Positions 44,900-55,876 of a stretch of DNA of 64,000 nucleotides are shown one piece after another. The translations under genes and the position numbers were made by a program. Positions within the stretch are counted from its first letter, which is position 1. The number at the start of each line of letters is the position of its first letter. Origin of the DNA: Arsukibacterium sp. (GTDB lineage Bacteria; Pseudomonadota; Gammaproteobacteria; Enterobacterales; Alteromonadaceae); contig NZ_JAGYIM010000011.1 of NCBI RefSeq assembly GCF_018402695.1, positions 62,001 to 126,000 on the forward strand, given 5' to 3'. The notes under the pieces are model-generated. The model was not told the DNA's origin. It was given only the letters and a program-made list of their open reading frames with translations, and ran no database searches.

Positions 44900-45520
44900 A
44901 TGAAAAGTAAGTGGCTTTGGGTTTCGTCTATTAGCACATTAATTGGCATAGTAGCCGGTGGCGTATACCTGTTTTTCGCTGAGCATTCGTTGTTATTGAG
45001 TGATAAAGACCTGACTTTGTCGGCTTTCTGGTCAACATTTATGTTATGGGCCTTTGTGCTGATGTTTGTCGTAGCGCTGTTGTGCAATGTCCTGGCATTT
45101 ATGGAGCTTGATGACGAGCATCGCCTGGCCGGAGTTAATCAGCGTTTAAGGGCTATGTTTATCGGTGGTGACCGCCAGCAACAGTTTTTACAGGAAGCGC
45201 AGCGTCTGCTTAGTCGCAAAGGCTTGCTGTCTGCCAGTGACAAAGTAGCTGCTGACTACCAGTTACTGCAGGCTCACCGTGATACCCTGGTTTTCGTTCA
45301 GCAAAACGGTTTGCCCGTCGACATCACTCAGGTCAGGGCGATGTTTCAGCAAATGCTGGCGGTCGATATCGCTGATGGCATTGTGGTAAGTAGTGCAGGT
45401 TTTTCTAATCAGGCCTGGATTTTCGCTCAGGAAGCCAATATCAGTTTGCTGGACAGTAAAAGTTTACGAAAACAGCAAAAGCGCGCAAAAATTCAGCAAG
45501 TACCGATAATTCAGAGCTGA
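44900..45520 (+). CDS. Membrane protein with Mrr-like (restriction endonuclease-fold) domain, catalytic Lys missing
   Basis: 206 residues from the ATG at 44900 with GAGGT upstream. Two membrane segments (about 6-27 and 43-67) are followed by a cytosolic domain. Residues about 125-190 (VDITQVRAMFQQMLAVDIADGIVVSSAGFS, split here by strands) resemble the second half of Mrr-type endonuclease domains, including the ADGGIVVTSG-like strand and the closing ISLLDSKSL. The usual QxK catalytic strand reads VQQNG, so Lys is replaced and nuclease activity is doubtful. The fold assignment is pattern-based inference. Monocistronic with its own terminator. Confidence 0.7.
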   Translation: MKSKWLWVSSISTLIGIVAGGVYLFFAEHSLLLSDKDLTLSAFWSTFMLWAFVLMFVVALLCNVLAFMELDDEHRLAGVNQRLRAMFIGGDRQQQFLQEAQRLLSRKGLLSASDKVAADYQLLQAHRDTLVFVQQNGLPVDITQVRAMFQQMLAVDIADGIVVSSAGFSNQAWIFAQEANISLLDSKSLRKQQKRAKIQQVPIIQS

Positions 45521-45616
45521 TATCAAAGTTTCATCAGGATTTTTATTGATAAAAGAGCGATATTCGGTGGTGAAAGGAATCAAAATAATAAACATGGACT
45601 GCTTCACTTCCTGCAT

Positions 45617-45639
45617 AGCTGGCTTCGGCCAGCTTTTTT
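45617..45639 (+). terminator. Strong terminator after the Mrr-like gene
   Basis: AGCTGGC-TTCG-GCCAGCT, a perfect 7-bp stem with a stable UUCG tetraloop, followed by six T's, 97 bp after the stop codon. Confidence 0.92.
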
Positions 45640-45675
45640 ATTGCCAGCTATCCGGTAGTGAGAAAGGAGGCAGTG

Positions 45676-47703
45676 TCAGTTAATTTTAAAGCGGGTCGCG
45701 GCTGACTGAAGTTGTGCTGCTAATCTGGCAACATCATCACTGTGTACTAACGTACTTTGTGCTTTGCTGGCGCTGTTATTTGCCAGTTGCACCATTTGCT
45801 GCATATTATCGCTAATGGCTGCCCCTAAGTCCAACTGGCTGGCACTGGCGTCACTGACTGCATTACTTATTTGCCGCGTTTGTGCCATAGCCTGATTTAC
45901 AGCTTCCAGCGCTGCAGCCAGTTGTTGTGTCGTGGCGACACATTGTTCGGCGTCTGTTTTACCGGTAAGCACCGATGCTACCGCTTGTTGGCTTTGCTGT
46001 TGTAAACTGGCAATCATCTGTCTTATCTCATTGGTTGCCTGCTGCGTGCGCCCGGCTAACGAGCGGACTTCATCGGCTACCACGGCAAAGCCGCGACCTT
46101 GCTCGCCAGCTCTGGCGGCTTCAATTGCGGCATTTAATGCCAATAAGTTGGTTTGCTCAGCAATGGCGCTAATGGTCGTCAGAATGCCGCCAATATTGGT
46201 GGATTGATCATTTACTTTATTCATGACATCGCTGGTACCCGATAACTGACTGGCAAGGCCGGTTATCAGTTGTCGGTTCTTGTCAGCGATCTGTTGGATC
46301 TGCTGACTTTGCTCTAACGCCTGACGCATTGCCTCGCCCGCCTGCTGCGCCTGATTAGCCACTGTCTGGGTGTTGTCTGCTAACTCGCCGGTAATGTCGT
46401 TAACCCGGCTGATTTGTTGTTGTTGCTGTTGCAACGATGTACTTATCTCCTGAACTTCACTGCTGGACTGGCCGGCATTAGTGTTCAGATCAGTAGCGTT
46501 TTGCTGAATGTTGGTGATTAAACTGCGCAGTGCTGCTATCAGACTGTTGACCTTGGCCGACAAGGCACCGAATTCATCTTGTTGAACAATCGTTAACTCC
46601 CGGGTCAGATCGCCTTTCGCAATGTCGCCCAGCATATGATTGATACTTGCCAGCGGCTTTAACATCGCGCTTATAGTAAAGTAAGCGGCGACCACCGCCA
46701 GCACAACCAGTACCAGCATCATCAGCAGGGTACGGTTGCTACCAGAGCTCAAGGCTGTTGAAACCTGCTGTTGTAATTGATTAAACCGCTGATCAGCCAG
46801 CTCAACCACCTGATCCAGCGCCAAAACAGCTTGCGCGACCTGTTGCTCCGAACTGTTTAGCTGACGCCGGGCAATTTGCTGTTGTTGCAGTTGCTGTTGT
46901 TTCAGGTTTAACAGGCTGGTATTACCTTGCAGTTGCTCGGTAAGTCCGGCAAATTGCTGCCGGAATTGCGGCCACAGGCCATCCGAATCGATATCACCTA
47001 TTTGCCGGTCCAGATAATCAATATTTACCTGAATATCACTGAGGGTGAACCCGATATTTTGTTGGTTGCGCTCCAGCACGGCTAAATCAACATAGCCGGC
47101 AACTTCCCGCACAGTGTTAAGCAGTCCGAGGATCTGGCCGTCAATCCGCCCGGCATTACCGCTGATTTGTTCCATCATGGTAGCGTCGACAGATAAATCG
47201 GCATCAGCTAAATCAAGCAGACTGGCACCGGCATCATCAATTGCGGTTTCCAACTGCTTTAGTTCGGAGGCCACCGCCTCCGCCGCAGCATTGCTCTGGC
47301 TGCGTGCAGCAAACATGGTGTCTACTGCTTTGCTGTATTGCTCAAAATGTCCCAGTGCTGTCTGCAGTGGCAGTTGTAAGGCGTTATCCTGGGCGGTAAG
47401 TTGGTTAAAGTCATTAATCAGCGAGCTGAATTGATTTCTGCTGGCCACAAACTGCTGTTGATAATTGTCTATTTCAGCTTGTTGTTCAGCGGTAAAGCCC
47501 AATGCCGATAGTTTTGCCAGTTTTAGCAATTGGATCTGAGCCAGATTACTTTGCTGCTGGGCAGGTACCGCCAATTGGTTAACATCATTGCTGTAGCGGG
47601 TCACGGTATTAAAGCTGAACAGTGCCAAAATGCTGGCTAACAATAATAATGCGGCGATAAAACCAAAACCTAAAATGACTTTATGAGCAACTTTTAACGT
47701 CAT
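45676..47703 (-). CDS. Methyl-accepting chemotaxis protein
   Basis: Transmembrane chemoreceptor that signals through CheW/CheA. 675 residues: membrane segment about 9-30, a large helical periplasmic domain (about 31-325) rich in Gln, second membrane segment about 328-348, HAMP about 350-400, and the signalling tip [38 protein letters not shown]. The periplasmic helices do not match a ligand domain I can name. Monocistronic. Confidence 0.95.
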   Translation of the reverse strand: MTLKVAHKVILGFGFIAALLLLASILALFSFNTVTRYSNDVNQLAVPAQQQSNLAQIQLLKLAKLSALGFTAEQQAEIDNYQQQFVASRNQFSSLINDFNQLTAQDNALQLPLQTALGHFEQYSKAVDTMFAARSQSNAAAEAVASELKQLETAIDDAGASLLDLADADLSVDATMMEQISGNAGRIDGQILGLLNTVREVAGYVDLAVLERNQQNIGFTLSDIQVNIDYLDRQIGDIDSDGLWPQFRQQFAGLTEQLQGNTSLLNLKQQQLQQQQIARRQLNSSEQQVAQAVLALDQVVELADQRFNQLQQQVSTALSSGSNRTLLMMLVLVVLAVVAAYFTISAMLKPLASINHMLGDIAKGDLTRELTIVQQDEFGALSAKVNSLIAALRSLITNIQQNATDLNTNAGQSSSEVQEISTSLQQQQQQISRVNDITGELADNTQTVANQAQQAGEAMRQALEQSQQIQQIADKNRQLITGLASQLSGTSDVMNKVNDQSTNIGGILTTISAIAEQTNLLALNAAIEAARAGEQGRGFAVVADEVRSLAGRTQQATNEIRQMIASLQQQSQQAVASVLTGKTDAEQCVATTQQLAAALEAVNQAMAQTRQISNAVSDASASQLDLGAAISDNMQQMVQLANNSASKAQSTLVHSDDVARLAAQLQSAATRFKIN

Positions 47704-47845
47704 AACCTTCGCCAGTTAATACCTGCTTGTCAGAGTATAGTGACAAAATCAGTAGTTGGAGGGAAAACAACAAGGTAGCAAACAAAGACAAACTGGTCTA
47801 GCCAGAAATAACAGCAGAAGTCACAATAATAGTATTAACGAAAGG

Positions 47846-47872
47846 ACAGGCGTACCAGAGAGGTACGCCTGT
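47846..47872. terminator. Stem-loop downstream of hutH
   Basis: Perfect 11-bp inverted repeat ACAGGCGTACC / GGTACGCCTGT with a 5-base loop, 22 bp after the hutH stop. Neither side has a clean T-run (minus strand continues CCTTTCG), so it is either a weak terminator or an mRNA 3'-end stabiliser for the hut transcript. Confidence 0.5.
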
Positions 47873-47893
47873 GACACGGATCTTCTTGTCGGC

Positions 47894-49429
47894 TTAAAAG
47901 CTGCAAAGCTTAGCTGGCTGAATAAACTGGTTCAGCTTACCACTTCGCACCAAAGCGGCACTATTTTCAATATCGGGGCCGAAATACCGATCCTGATTGT
48001 AGAAGGACACCTCATCCCGCAACAGTGTTTTAGCATTCTCCAGCAAAGGAGTCGATTTTAACGGCGCCCGGAAATCCAGCCCCTGAGCGGCAGCTAAATA
48101 TTCTACGGCCAGCACACCGGTGGTGTTTTCACTCATATCCGCCAAGCGTCGGGCGGCGAAAGTTGCCATTGAAACATGGTCTTCCTGATTTGCTGAGGTC
48201 GGCAGGCTGTCAACCGAAGCCGGATGAGCCAGACTCTTGTTTTCTGATGCCAATGCTGCCGCCGTAACCTGGGCAATCATAAAGCCACTGTTAACACCGC
48301 CATTAGGTACCAGAAAAGCAGGCAACTTACTTAAACTGGCATCAATTAATAATGCCATTCGCCGCTCTGACAGGGCTCCAATTTCGGCAATCGCCAATGC
48401 CAGGTTATCGGCAGCCATGGCAACAGGCTCTGCATGGAAATTGCCACCGGACAGAATGTCGCCTTCATCGGCAAATACCAAGGGGTTATCTGTGACACCA
48501 TTAGCTTCAATCTGCAGCACATCAGCCGCCTGCCGGATCTGTGTTAAGCAGGCACCCATAACCTGAGGTTGACAGCGCAAACTGTAGGGATCTTGCACTT
48601 TTTCACAATCTTTATGTGATGCACCTACCTCGGAACCCGTGGCGAGCAGCTGCCGGTAAATAGCCGCGGCATCAATCTGTCCTTTCTGGCCCCGGGCCTC
48701 ATGAATTCTGGCATCGAAAGGGGCGCGGCTGCCAAGCGCTGCCTCGACACTCATGGCGCCAATGACCGTTCCGGCTGCAAACAGGTTTTCGGCCCGGAAC
48801 AAACCTTCCAGTGCCAGCGCAGTTGACGCCTGGGTACCGTTTAACAACGCCAGCCCTTCTTTGGCAGCCAATGTCAAAGGCGTCATACCTGCCAGTGCTA
48901 AGCCTTCGGCAGCATCATATATCTGGCCGTTAAAACTGACTTCGCCCTCGCCAATTAATGGTAATACCATATGGGCCAGTGGTGCCAGGTCTCCTGAAGC
49001 GCCTACTGAGCCTTTAACCGGAATGCAAGGGTAAAGCCCGGCATTGACGAGGCCAATCAAGGCTTCGATTACGCTCAGGCGGATCCCGGAAAAACCGCGG
49101 GCCAGCGCATTAATTTTCAGGACCAACATCAAGCGCACGGTGCTGTCATCCATAAAGTCACCAAACCCGGCGGCATGCGATAACACAATAGAGCGCTGCA
49201 GTAATTCCAGCTCATCATTTTTTATCCGGGTATTGGCCAGTAAACCAAAGCCGGTGTTAATGCCATACACAACCCGGTTCTGTTTGATCACGTCTGCGAC
49301 ACAGGCCGCAGATTTTTCAATTGCTGGTATAGCTGAGCTATCCAGTGTCAGGTGCACCGGGCTTTGCTGGACCTGGCGCAATTGGGCCAGGGTTAACTTA
49401 CCCGGTACTAAATTCAGGGTGAAACTCAT
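47894..49429 (-). CDS. hutH: Histidine ammonia-lyase
   Basis: First step of histidine degradation: L-histidine to urocanate and ammonia. 511 residues. The self-forming MIO cofactor triplet is A144-S145-G146 in [15 protein letters not shown]. Other blocks: [35 protein letters not shown] and [21 protein letters not shown]. Last gene of hutC-hutU-hutH, 4 bp after hutU. Confidence 0.98.
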   Translation of the reverse strand: MSFTLNLVPGKLTLAQLRQVQQSPVHLTLDSSAIPAIEKSAACVADVIKQNRVVYGINTGFGLLANTRIKNDELELLQRSIVLSHAAGFGDFMDDSTVRLMLVLKINALARGFSGIRLSVIEALIGLVNAGLYPCIPVKGSVGASGDLAPLAHMVLPLIGEGEVSFNGQIYDAAEGLALAGMTPLTLAAKEGLALLNGTQASTALALEGLFRAENLFAAGTVIGAMSVEAALGSRAPFDARIHEARGQKGQIDAAAIYRQLLATGSEVGASHKDCEKVQDPYSLRCQPQVMGACLTQIRQAADVLQIEANGVTDNPLVFADEGDILSGGNFHAEPVAMAADNLALAIAEIGALSERRMALLIDASLSKLPAFLVPNGGVNSGFMIAQVTAAALASENKSLAHPASVDSLPTSANQEDHVSMATFAARRLADMSENTTGVLAVEYLAAAQGLDFRAPLKSTPLLENAKTLLRDEVSFYNQDRYFGPDIENSAALVRSGKLNQFIQPAKLCSF

Positions 49430-49433
49430 GTTG

Positions 49434-51107
49434 TTACTCCGTAACCATTGGTAAGTCTAAGGCTTGCTCTTTCGCGCAATTGACCGCGATGTCGTAGCCG
49501 GCATCAGCATGGCGCATCACGCCGGTACCCGGGTCATTCCACAAGACCCGGCCTAAACGTGCCGCTGCAGCGGCAGTGCCGTCGGCAACGATCACCACGC
49601 CGCTATGCTGGCTGTAACCCATACCCACGCCACCGCCATGATGCAACGATACCCAGGTGGCGCCGCCAGCCGTATTCAACATGGCATTTAATAATGGCCA
49701 GTCTGATACGGCATCCGAGCCGTCGAGCATCGCTTCGGTTTCGCGGTTGGGGCTGGCGACCGAGCCAGAATCCAGATGGTCGCGGCCTATCACAACAGGC
49801 GCTTTTAACTCGCCGTTTTGCACCATCTCGTTAAAGGCCAGGGCGATGCGAGCCCGATCTTTTAAGCCTATCCAGCAAATACGGGCTGGCAGACCCTGGA
49901 ATTGGATCCGCTCCCGCGCCATATCCAGCCAGTTGTGCAGGTGCGGGTCATCCGGGATCAGCTCTTTTACTTTGGCATCGGTTTTATAAATATCTTCGGC
50001 ATCGCCAGATAATGCTACCCAGCGAAACGGCCCGATACCCTGACAAAACAACGGCCGGATATAGGCCGGTACAAAGCCCGGGAAATCGAACGCATTGGTC
50101 ACACCTTCGTCCTTAGCCATCTGGCGGATATTGTTACCATAGTCGGTGGCCACAGCCCCACGTTGTTGCAAGGTTAGAATGGCCTGGACTTGCACCGCCA
50201 TCGATTGCTTGGCCGCTTTTACCACGCTGGCCTCGTCAGTCTGCCGTTGTTCAGCGGCAGACTGCATGCTCCAGCCTTGTGGCAAATAGCCGTTTAGCGG
50301 ATCATGGGCTGAAGTCTGGTCAGTTACCACATCCGGCGTAATGTCACGTTTTACCAGTTCAGCAAATACGTCAGCGGCATTTGCCAGCAGGCCGATAGAA
50401 GTCGGTTTACCGTCAGTTTTCGCCTGCTCCAGCATGGCCAGTGCTTCGTCCAGCGAGTAGGCTTTCTTATCCAAATAGCGGGTTTTCAGCCGGAAATCGA
50501 TGCGGCTTTCATCAACCTCACAGGCAAGCATATGAAAGCCGGCCATGGTGGCAGCAAGTGGCTGCGCGCCGCCCATACCCCCTAAACCGCCGGTTAAAAT
50601 CCATTTGCCGCTGGCGTCGCCGTCAAAATGTTGTTTAGCCATCGCGACAAAGGTTTCGTAAGTGCCCTGAACAATGCCCTGAGTCCCGATATAAATCCAG
50701 GAGCCGGCGGTCATCTGGCCATACATCATCAAACCCTTGCGGTCCAGCTCGTTAAAATGCTGCCAGTTAGCCCAGGCCGGAACCAGATTAGAGTTGGCGA
50801 TTAGTACCCGGGGCGCGTCGGGATGGGTTGGAAATACCCCGACTGGTTTGCCGCTTTGTACCAGCAAGGTCTGGTTATCTTCCAACCGGTTCAGTACCTC
50901 GACAATTTTATCAAAGCATTGCCAGTTGCGGGCGGCGCGGCCGATACCCCCATACACCACTAGTGCTTGTGGATGCTCGGCCACTTCAGGGTCAAGGTTG
51001 TTCATTAACATTCGCTTAGCAGCTTCAGTTTGCCAGCTTTTGGCACTGATGGTGGCACCGCGCTCTGCGCGTACCACTCTGCTGTTATCAATGCGTGAGT
51101 CTGTCAT
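49434..51107 (-). CDS. hutU: Urocanate hydratase
   Basis: NAD+-dependent hydration of urocanate to imidazolone propionate, the second hut step. 557 residues, family length. Blocks: [66 protein letters not shown], and the [13 protein letters not shown] region near the end. Its start shares a base with the hutC stop (TGATG), so the two are translationally coupled. Confidence 0.98.
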   Translation of the reverse strand: MTDSRIDNSRVVRAERGATISAKSWQTEAAKRMLMNNLDPEVAEHPQALVVYGGIGRAARNWQCFDKIVEVLNRLEDNQTLLVQSGKPVGVFPTHPDAPRVLIANSNLVPAWANWQHFNELDRKGLMMYGQMTAGSWIYIGTQGIVQGTYETFVAMAKQHFDGDASGKWILTGGLGGMGGAQPLAATMAGFHMLACEVDESRIDFRLKTRYLDKKAYSLDEALAMLEQAKTDGKPTSIGLLANAADVFAELVKRDITPDVVTDQTSAHDPLNGYLPQGWSMQSAAEQRQTDEASVVKAAKQSMAVQVQAILTLQQRGAVATDYGNNIRQMAKDEGVTNAFDFPGFVPAYIRPLFCQGIGPFRWVALSGDAEDIYKTDAKVKELIPDDPHLHNWLDMARERIQFQGLPARICWIGLKDRARIALAFNEMVQNGELKAPVVIGRDHLDSGSVASPNRETEAMLDGSDAVSDWPLLNAMLNTAGGATWVSLHHGGGVGMGYSQHSGVVIVADGTAAAAARLGRVLWNDPGTGVMRHADAGYDIAVNCAKEQALDLPMVTE

Positions 51108-51835
51108 CAGATACCCTCTTTACTATTTGGTAATGAAAAATTCAGATGGCCGCCTAAGCGATAACGGCTACCTGGTGATGTTAAATATGCCAGGCTGACG
51201 GCACCGTCACGACTAAAGGTCCGGCGGGTCAGACGCAAGCAAGGCTCGGCTTTTTTCAGCATTAAATGTTTACAGGTAAAATCATCCGGCCAGATGGCCT
51301 CTACTGTGTGTTCAGCTTCGGTCAGCGGCGCTATCAGACTCAGGTACTGATGTGGTGTCTGGGAACTGAAGTCCTGAGTGGTATAGTCTGGTACCTGCAG
51401 CGGGTTGACATAGCGCGCTTCCAATTGCAGCGGCAGGCTGTTTTCCAGGTGAACAATTAATGAAAAAAATACCGGATCATTGCGCCGCAGCCCAAGGGCG
51501 CTGGCAATAATAGTTGGGCAGGGTAATTCAGTCAGCTGGAGCAAACGGGCACTGTATGCATGGCCGCGGGCCTCTACTTCATCGGCAATATTGCGGATTT
51601 CCAACAACGAAGATTGCGACTTCAGCGCTGCCACAAAGCTGCCGACACCTTGTGTGCGATACAATATACCTTGTTCTGTTAACTCCTGCAGTGCCCGACG
51701 TGCTGTCATCCGGCTAACGCTGAATTGCTCGGCCAGCTCATTTTCAGATGGCACCCGACTATGCTCGGGCCAGGCACCAATTTCAATCTGGCTCAGCATA
51801 AACTCTTTAATTTCAGCAAATTTGGCGACAGCCAT
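51107..51835 (-). CDS. hutC: Histidine utilisation repressor HutC (GntR family)
   Basis: 242 residues. N-terminal GntR winged helix (about 5-75) with [29 protein letters not shown] split around residue 26-54; C-terminal UTRA ligand domain (about 95-235) with [10 protein letters not shown] and [10 protein letters not shown]. HutC is derepressed by urocanate. First gene of hutCUH and divergent from hutI; a TTGTATATACAA operator lies in the shared 130-bp region. GGAG precedes the ATG. Confidence 0.95.
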   Translation of the reverse strand: MAVAKFAEIKEFMLSQIEIGAWPEHSRVPSENELAEQFSVSRMTARRALQELTEQGILYRTQGVGSFVAALKSQSSLLEIRNIADEVEARGHAYSARLLQLTELPCPTIIASALGLRRNDPVFFSLIVHLENSLPLQLEARYVNPLQVPDYTTQDFSSQTPHQYLSLIAPLTEAEHTVEAIWPDDFTCKHLMLKKAEPCLRLTRRTFSRDGAVSLAYLTSPGSRYRLGGHLNFSLPNSKEGI

Positions 51836-51908
51836 AGCAACTCCGTTACTGAATTAGAAAAAATGCGATTTAAGATTAACGATTCCAAATAAAAATACGA
51901 CAATTTGG

Positions 51909-51936
51909 TTGTATATACAAGTTGGTGGTGTAAAAT
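51909..51936. promoter_or_regulatory. HutC operator and hutI promoter
   Basis: TTGTATATACAA (51909-51920) is a 12-bp perfect palindrome containing the TGTA-N2-TACA core known for HutC. A -10-like TAAAAT (51931-51936) lies 16 bp after the TTGTAT half, so the operator sits on the hutI -35 box; on the other strand, TTGTCG and GTTAAT just beyond it could form the hutC promoter. One site may control both directions. Confidence 0.72.
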
Positions 51937-51965
51937 TATTTTATCTTTGTAAAAGGGAGTGCTCC

Positions 51966-53186
51966 ATGCAGCAGTTTGATGCCATCTGGATTAATGCCAA
52001 TATCGCTACTATGACTGACAATGGCAAGCCTTATGGCGCCATTGAAAATGGCGTGCTGGCGGTAAAAGATGGCCTTATTGTATTTGTTGGTGCGCGCAAT
52101 GAACTGCCTGAGTTTGAGGCGATTACCACACCATTGTATGACATGCAGGGCCAGTGGTTGTTACCGGGCTTTATTGACTGTCATACCCACCTTATTTATG
52201 CGGGCAACCGGGCTAATGAGTTTGAAATGCGCTTGCAAGGTGCCAGTTACCAGCAAATCGCCGCCGCAGGTGGTGGTATCAAAGCGACGGTAGCGGCAAC
52301 CCGTGAAGCAAGTCATGAGCAATTGTTTGTGCTGGCAAAAGACCGTCTGAATGCGTTGCTGGGCCAGGGGGTGACCACAGTAGAGATAAAGTCAGGTTAT
52401 GGCCTCGATTTAGCCAACGAGCAGAAAATACTGGAAGTGGCAGCTGAACTGGATAACCATCACCCGGCGACAATCGTGAAGACTTTTCTGGGCGCCCATG
52501 CTCTGCCGGCTGAGTTCGCCGACAATGCTGATGGTTTTATCGACGAAGTCTGCCAAATGTTACCCGGGTTACATGCCCGCAAACTGGTGGATGCGGTAGA
52601 TGTATTTTGCGAAGGCCTGGGCTTCAGCGTCAGCCAGTGCCGTAAAGTGTTTGCTACCGCACGGGCGCTGGGATTACCGGTAAAGGCACATGCAGAGCAG
52701 CTGTCGAATCTTGGTGGCAGCAGTTTAGTTGCTGAATTTCGCGGGCTGTCGGCTGATCATATTGAGTTTCTGGATGAGGCTGGTGTGGCGAAGATGGCAG
52801 AAGCTGGCACCGTGGCCGTGCTGTTGCCGGGCGCATACTATTTCTTACGTGAAACCCAGCTACCCCCTGTTGAGTTGTTACGGAAATACAAGGTGCCGAT
52901 GGCCGTGGCCACTGATTTAAATCCTGGTACCTCGCCGTTGTGTTCATTGCCGTTAATGTTAAATATGGCTTGCACCTTGTTCCGCCTGACACCAGAGGAA
53001 GCCCTGCTCGGGGTAACCCGCCATGCTGCTACAGCGCTGGGCTTGGCCGACAGGGGCGTATTAACTGCGGGAATGCGGGCAGATTTTGCCTGTTTTTCTA
53101 TCAGCCAGCCTGCGGAGCTTTGTTATCAGTTTGGTGTGAGTCAGCTTAAGCAGCTGATTATAAAAGGTAAACCAGTCAGGCTGTAA
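51966..53186 (+). CDS. hutI: Imidazolonepropionase
   Basis: Third hut step: hydrolyses imidazolone-5-propionate to N-formimino-glutamate. 406 residues from the ATG at 51966, chosen for GGGAG upstream. Amidohydrolase features: [24 protein letters not shown] split near 70-95, metal His in KAHAEQ, and [18 protein letters not shown] near 315. Transcribed away from hutCUH under the shared operator. Confidence 0.97.
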   Translation: MQQFDAIWINANIATMTDNGKPYGAIENGVLAVKDGLIVFVGARNELPEFEAITTPLYDMQGQWLLPGFIDCHTHLIYAGNRANEFEMRLQGASYQQIAAAGGGIKATVAATREASHEQLFVLAKDRLNALLGQGVTTVEIKSGYGLDLANEQKILEVAAELDNHHPATIVKTFLGAHALPAEFADNADGFIDEVCQMLPGLHARKLVDAVDVFCEGLGFSVSQCRKVFATARALGLPVKAHAEQLSNLGGSSLVAEFRGLSADHIEFLDEAGVAKMAEAGTVAVLLPGAYYFLRETQLPPVELLRKYKVPMAVATDLNPGTSPLCSLPLMLNMACTLFRLTPEEALLGVTRHAATALGLADRGVLTAGMRADFACFSISQPAELCYQFGVSQLKQLIIKGKPVRL

Positions 53187-53267
53187 ATCAGGTGGCTTTA
53201 CAAGTAACAAAATTGGGGTAAGCTGTCAGCAGAAAACAATGCGGCAGTAACAAGGTGTGATAGCGCC

Positions 53268-54803
53268 ATGGTAATTGGATTCAAACGTTTGTGGGCTTTG
53301 GGGCTACTCGCCTCAAGCGGTCCGGCAATGGCTAATCAGACCGAACCGGCTTTGCCGGTGGCTGTAGTGTTAGTACTGCTACTGCTGTTGTTAATGATGG
53401 CGTTTATTTACATCGTCACCTTAAAATTCCGGCTTAAACGAGCCTTACAACCTAAACCTGATATGCAGGGCTTTTACTCCCTGCACGACGACATCAGCGG
53501 TTTTCCGAATAAATTTGCGTTGCAACGCAAACTTGACGATATTCTGAAAAGTGCTCCGGACCAGCAGTTCGCCCTTATTCTGCTTAAGATTGAACAGTTC
53601 GATCAGATAAACCAGCTGCTGGGTCACAGCAACAGTAATTTAATTCTGGCTCAAATCGCCCAGCGGATTAACGATAAACTTGCCGACGAAAATAAAATTC
53701 TGACTTATGAATATCGGCAGCTACAACCAGTGCGGGTATGTCACCTGGGCAGTGTCGACTTTGCTGTCTGGCTTGATATTGGTAACCAGCCGGCACGTGC
53801 AGAGTTTTTAGCAAGACAATTACAACAATCGGTGCCACAGCCCATGCTGGTGCACGGATGCGCAATTGATTATCAGTTAGGCGTGGGAATATCGCTCTAT
53901 CCTGAGCACAGCACTCAGTTAAATGAACTGTTAGAGCGGGCTTATCTGGCTTTGCAGCATTTTCAATGGCAGCGTGGTGCCAGCCAGATGTTTACCCCCG
54001 ATATGATCAACTATACCACCGAAAAGCTGGCGCTGATGGCAGAATTACGCCAGGCCATTGATGAAGATCAGTTAGTGTTATTTGTGCAACCCCAAATGGC
54101 AATGCGCAACCGCCAGGTGCTGGCAGCGGAAGTTCTTATCCGCTGGCGGCATCCGAAAAAAGGTTTGCTGGCACCCGAGGCATTTTTGGCGCTGGCGGAA
54201 GAAATGGGCGTTATTTACCCACTTAGCCTGTGGGTGTTGGAACAGGCAATTAAAACCATTGCCAGTTTAACTGAACAGCAGCTGGTTAGTCGGATCGCAG
54301 TCAATATTTCCAGCAAAGATTTACTGCAGGATGAACTGGTAGAGGCACTGGAGCAGCTATTAGAAAAATATCAGGTAAAACCACAACTGCTAATGCTGGA
54401 AGTCAGCGAGAACGCATTATTAGCAGATCCAGAGCGCACTATGGCGATGATGCAGCGCCTGCATCGGCTGGGTGTTGAGTTGGCCCTGGATGATTTTGGT
54501 ACTGGTTTTTCATCCCTGGCTTATTTGCGAAAACTGCCGGTACAGTATGTCAAAGTAGACTGCAGCTTTATCAGCGAGCTTCATAAGACCGAAGCGCATA
54601 TGGCTATCACCGGCGCCATAATAGACATGGCACGAAATCTCGGTTTGGGGGTTATTGCTGAAGGGGTAGAGGGCGCCGAAGTAGAAGACAAACTGCTACG
54701 AATGGGCTGCGCCCGCGGTCAGGGTTTCTGGTATTCCCAGCCTTTCGAACTAAGCGGCTTTCCTGCCTGGTTAAAGCAATGGCAACACCGTCATCCGGGT
54801 TAA
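53268..54803 (+). CDS. GGDEF-EAL protein, probable c-di-GMP phosphodiesterase
   Basis: 511 residues. Signal-like or membrane segments at about 8-22 and 30-52, then GGDEF (about 70-245) and EAL (about 255-505). The GGDEF signature reads LGSVDF, so it should not make c-di-GMP. The EAL motif is EVL, but the catalytic Glu is kept, as are AVNIS, LEVSENA, DDFGTGFSS, KVDCSF, AEGVEG and GQGFW, so hydrolysis is likely. It sits between hutI and hutG with no visible functional link, and converges on hutG with a 4-bp overlap. Confidence 0.92.
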   Translation: MVIGFKRLWALGLLASSGPAMANQTEPALPVAVVLVLLLLLLMMAFIYIVTLKFRLKRALQPKPDMQGFYSLHDDISGFPNKFALQRKLDDILKSAPDQQFALILLKIEQFDQINQLLGHSNSNLILAQIAQRINDKLADENKILTYEYRQLQPVRVCHLGSVDFAVWLDIGNQPARAEFLARQLQQSVPQPMLVHGCAIDYQLGVGISLYPEHSTQLNELLERAYLALQHFQWQRGASQMFTPDMINYTTEKLALMAELRQAIDEDQLVLFVQPQMAMRNRQVLAAEVLIRWRHPKKGLLAPEAFLALAEEMGVIYPLSLWVLEQAIKTIASLTEQQLVSRIAVNISSKDLLQDELVEALEQLLEKYQVKPQLLMLEVSENALLADPERTMAMMQRLHRLGVELALDDFGTGFSSLAYLRKLPVQYVKVDCSFISELHKTEAHMAITGAIIDMARNLGLGVIAEGVEGAEVEDKLLRMGCARGQGFWYSQPFELSGFPAWLKQWQHRHPG

Positions 54804-55858
54804 ATTTCCGGTGGTTGTAATGTTTTACCATCGATAAACGCCAGTACAAGCGCTGCCAGTACCTGACCACACTGGTTCATGCCAGCGGCAAGGCCTGCAG
54901 GGTGGCAGGCCGGCGCCGCCTCAGCGAGATGCAAGTAACGGGCGCGCGGCAAACGCGCCAGCTGAAAGACAAATTGCGCGGCTTGCTCGACAGTTAAACC
55001 CGTATAGTTAAGGGCACTGGCAGGCATTGCCTGAATGCTGTCTGTATCCAATTCAATAGCAATATCAGCCAAACCATGACAACAATGCTCAATTACTTTA
55101 TCCAGCGCCTGCTGAAAGCTTAACTCTTTTCGAACCGCTAGCTGCTGGTAACTGATGTAATCAGTCCCAGCTTGTTGCAGCATGGCTAAACTAGTGGCAG
55201 AGTTTTTTTGCAGATCAAGCCCCAGTACCATGTAGTGACCGAGATAACCCGCCGCGCTGGCATAACTAAAGCCATTGCCGCTGTGCCGGCCCTCCAGCGG
55301 CCTGAAATCGGCGTGAGGGTCCAGGTTTGCGCAGTTTACCGGCTGCTGGCCAACGTCAGCCAATGCCTGGAGCAACGGATAAGCATTATTGTGGCCACCA
55401 CCAATAACCACAGGGCAGAGCCCTGCCTCGAAAATTGGTTTTAATTGCTGCTCTACCCGTAAATCAAGTTCGGCACAAAGCTGACGTAGCTGTGCCAAAT
55501 GCTGCGGGTTCTGGTTATCTAATGCGGTGGCTTGTTGCTGCAGATTAGCGCAATCAATTTGTCCAAGTAACAGAATACTGTCAGTTGCCAGACTATCATT
55601 ATGCTGCAGGTTTAAGAATCGTTGTAAAAATGCCTGCCAGCCCAGTTCAGCCCCACCCTTGCCCATATTCGCCAGTGGACCAATACATTCTGCTATACCC
55701 AGCAGGACGAACTGGCCGCCGGCTGCTTTATGGGTAGCCAACAGGTCAGGGTAGGGCAAATCAACATCGGGCAACAGGATCTGTTGGCCCAAGCGGCTTT
55801 CACCACTGCGCCTGACACAATATTTGGCTAAATCGTCAACAGTAAAGCGCTGTAACAT
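54800..55858 (-). CDS. hutG: Formimidoylglutamase
   Basis: Manganese enzyme of the arginase family that splits N-formimino-glutamate into glutamate and formamide, ending the hut pathway. 352 residues. Metal ligands: GGGHNNAYPL, NLDPHADFRPLEGRHSGNGF and ELDTDSIQAMPAS. It is separated from hutI by the GGDEF/EAL gene and lies on the other strand, so it must be expressed apart from the other hut genes. 18 bp after rraA in the same direction. Confidence 0.94.
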   Translation of the reverse strand: MLQRFTVDDLAKYCVRRSGESRLGQQILLPDVDLPYPDLLATHKAAGGQFVLLGIAECIGPLANMGKGGAELGWQAFLQRFLNLQHNDSLATDSILLLGQIDCANLQQQATALDNQNPQHLAQLRQLCAELDLRVEQQLKPIFEAGLCPVVIGGGHNNAYPLLQALADVGQQPVNCANLDPHADFRPLEGRHSGNGFSYASAAGYLGHYMVLGLDLQKNSATSLAMLQQAGTDYISYQQLAVRKELSFQQALDKVIEHCCHGLADIAIELDTDSIQAMPASALNYTGLTVEQAAQFVFQLARLPRARYLHLAEAAPACHPAGLAAGMNQCGQVLAALVLAFIDGKTLQPPEI

Positions 55859-55876
55859 AGTGTCTTATAAATACTT

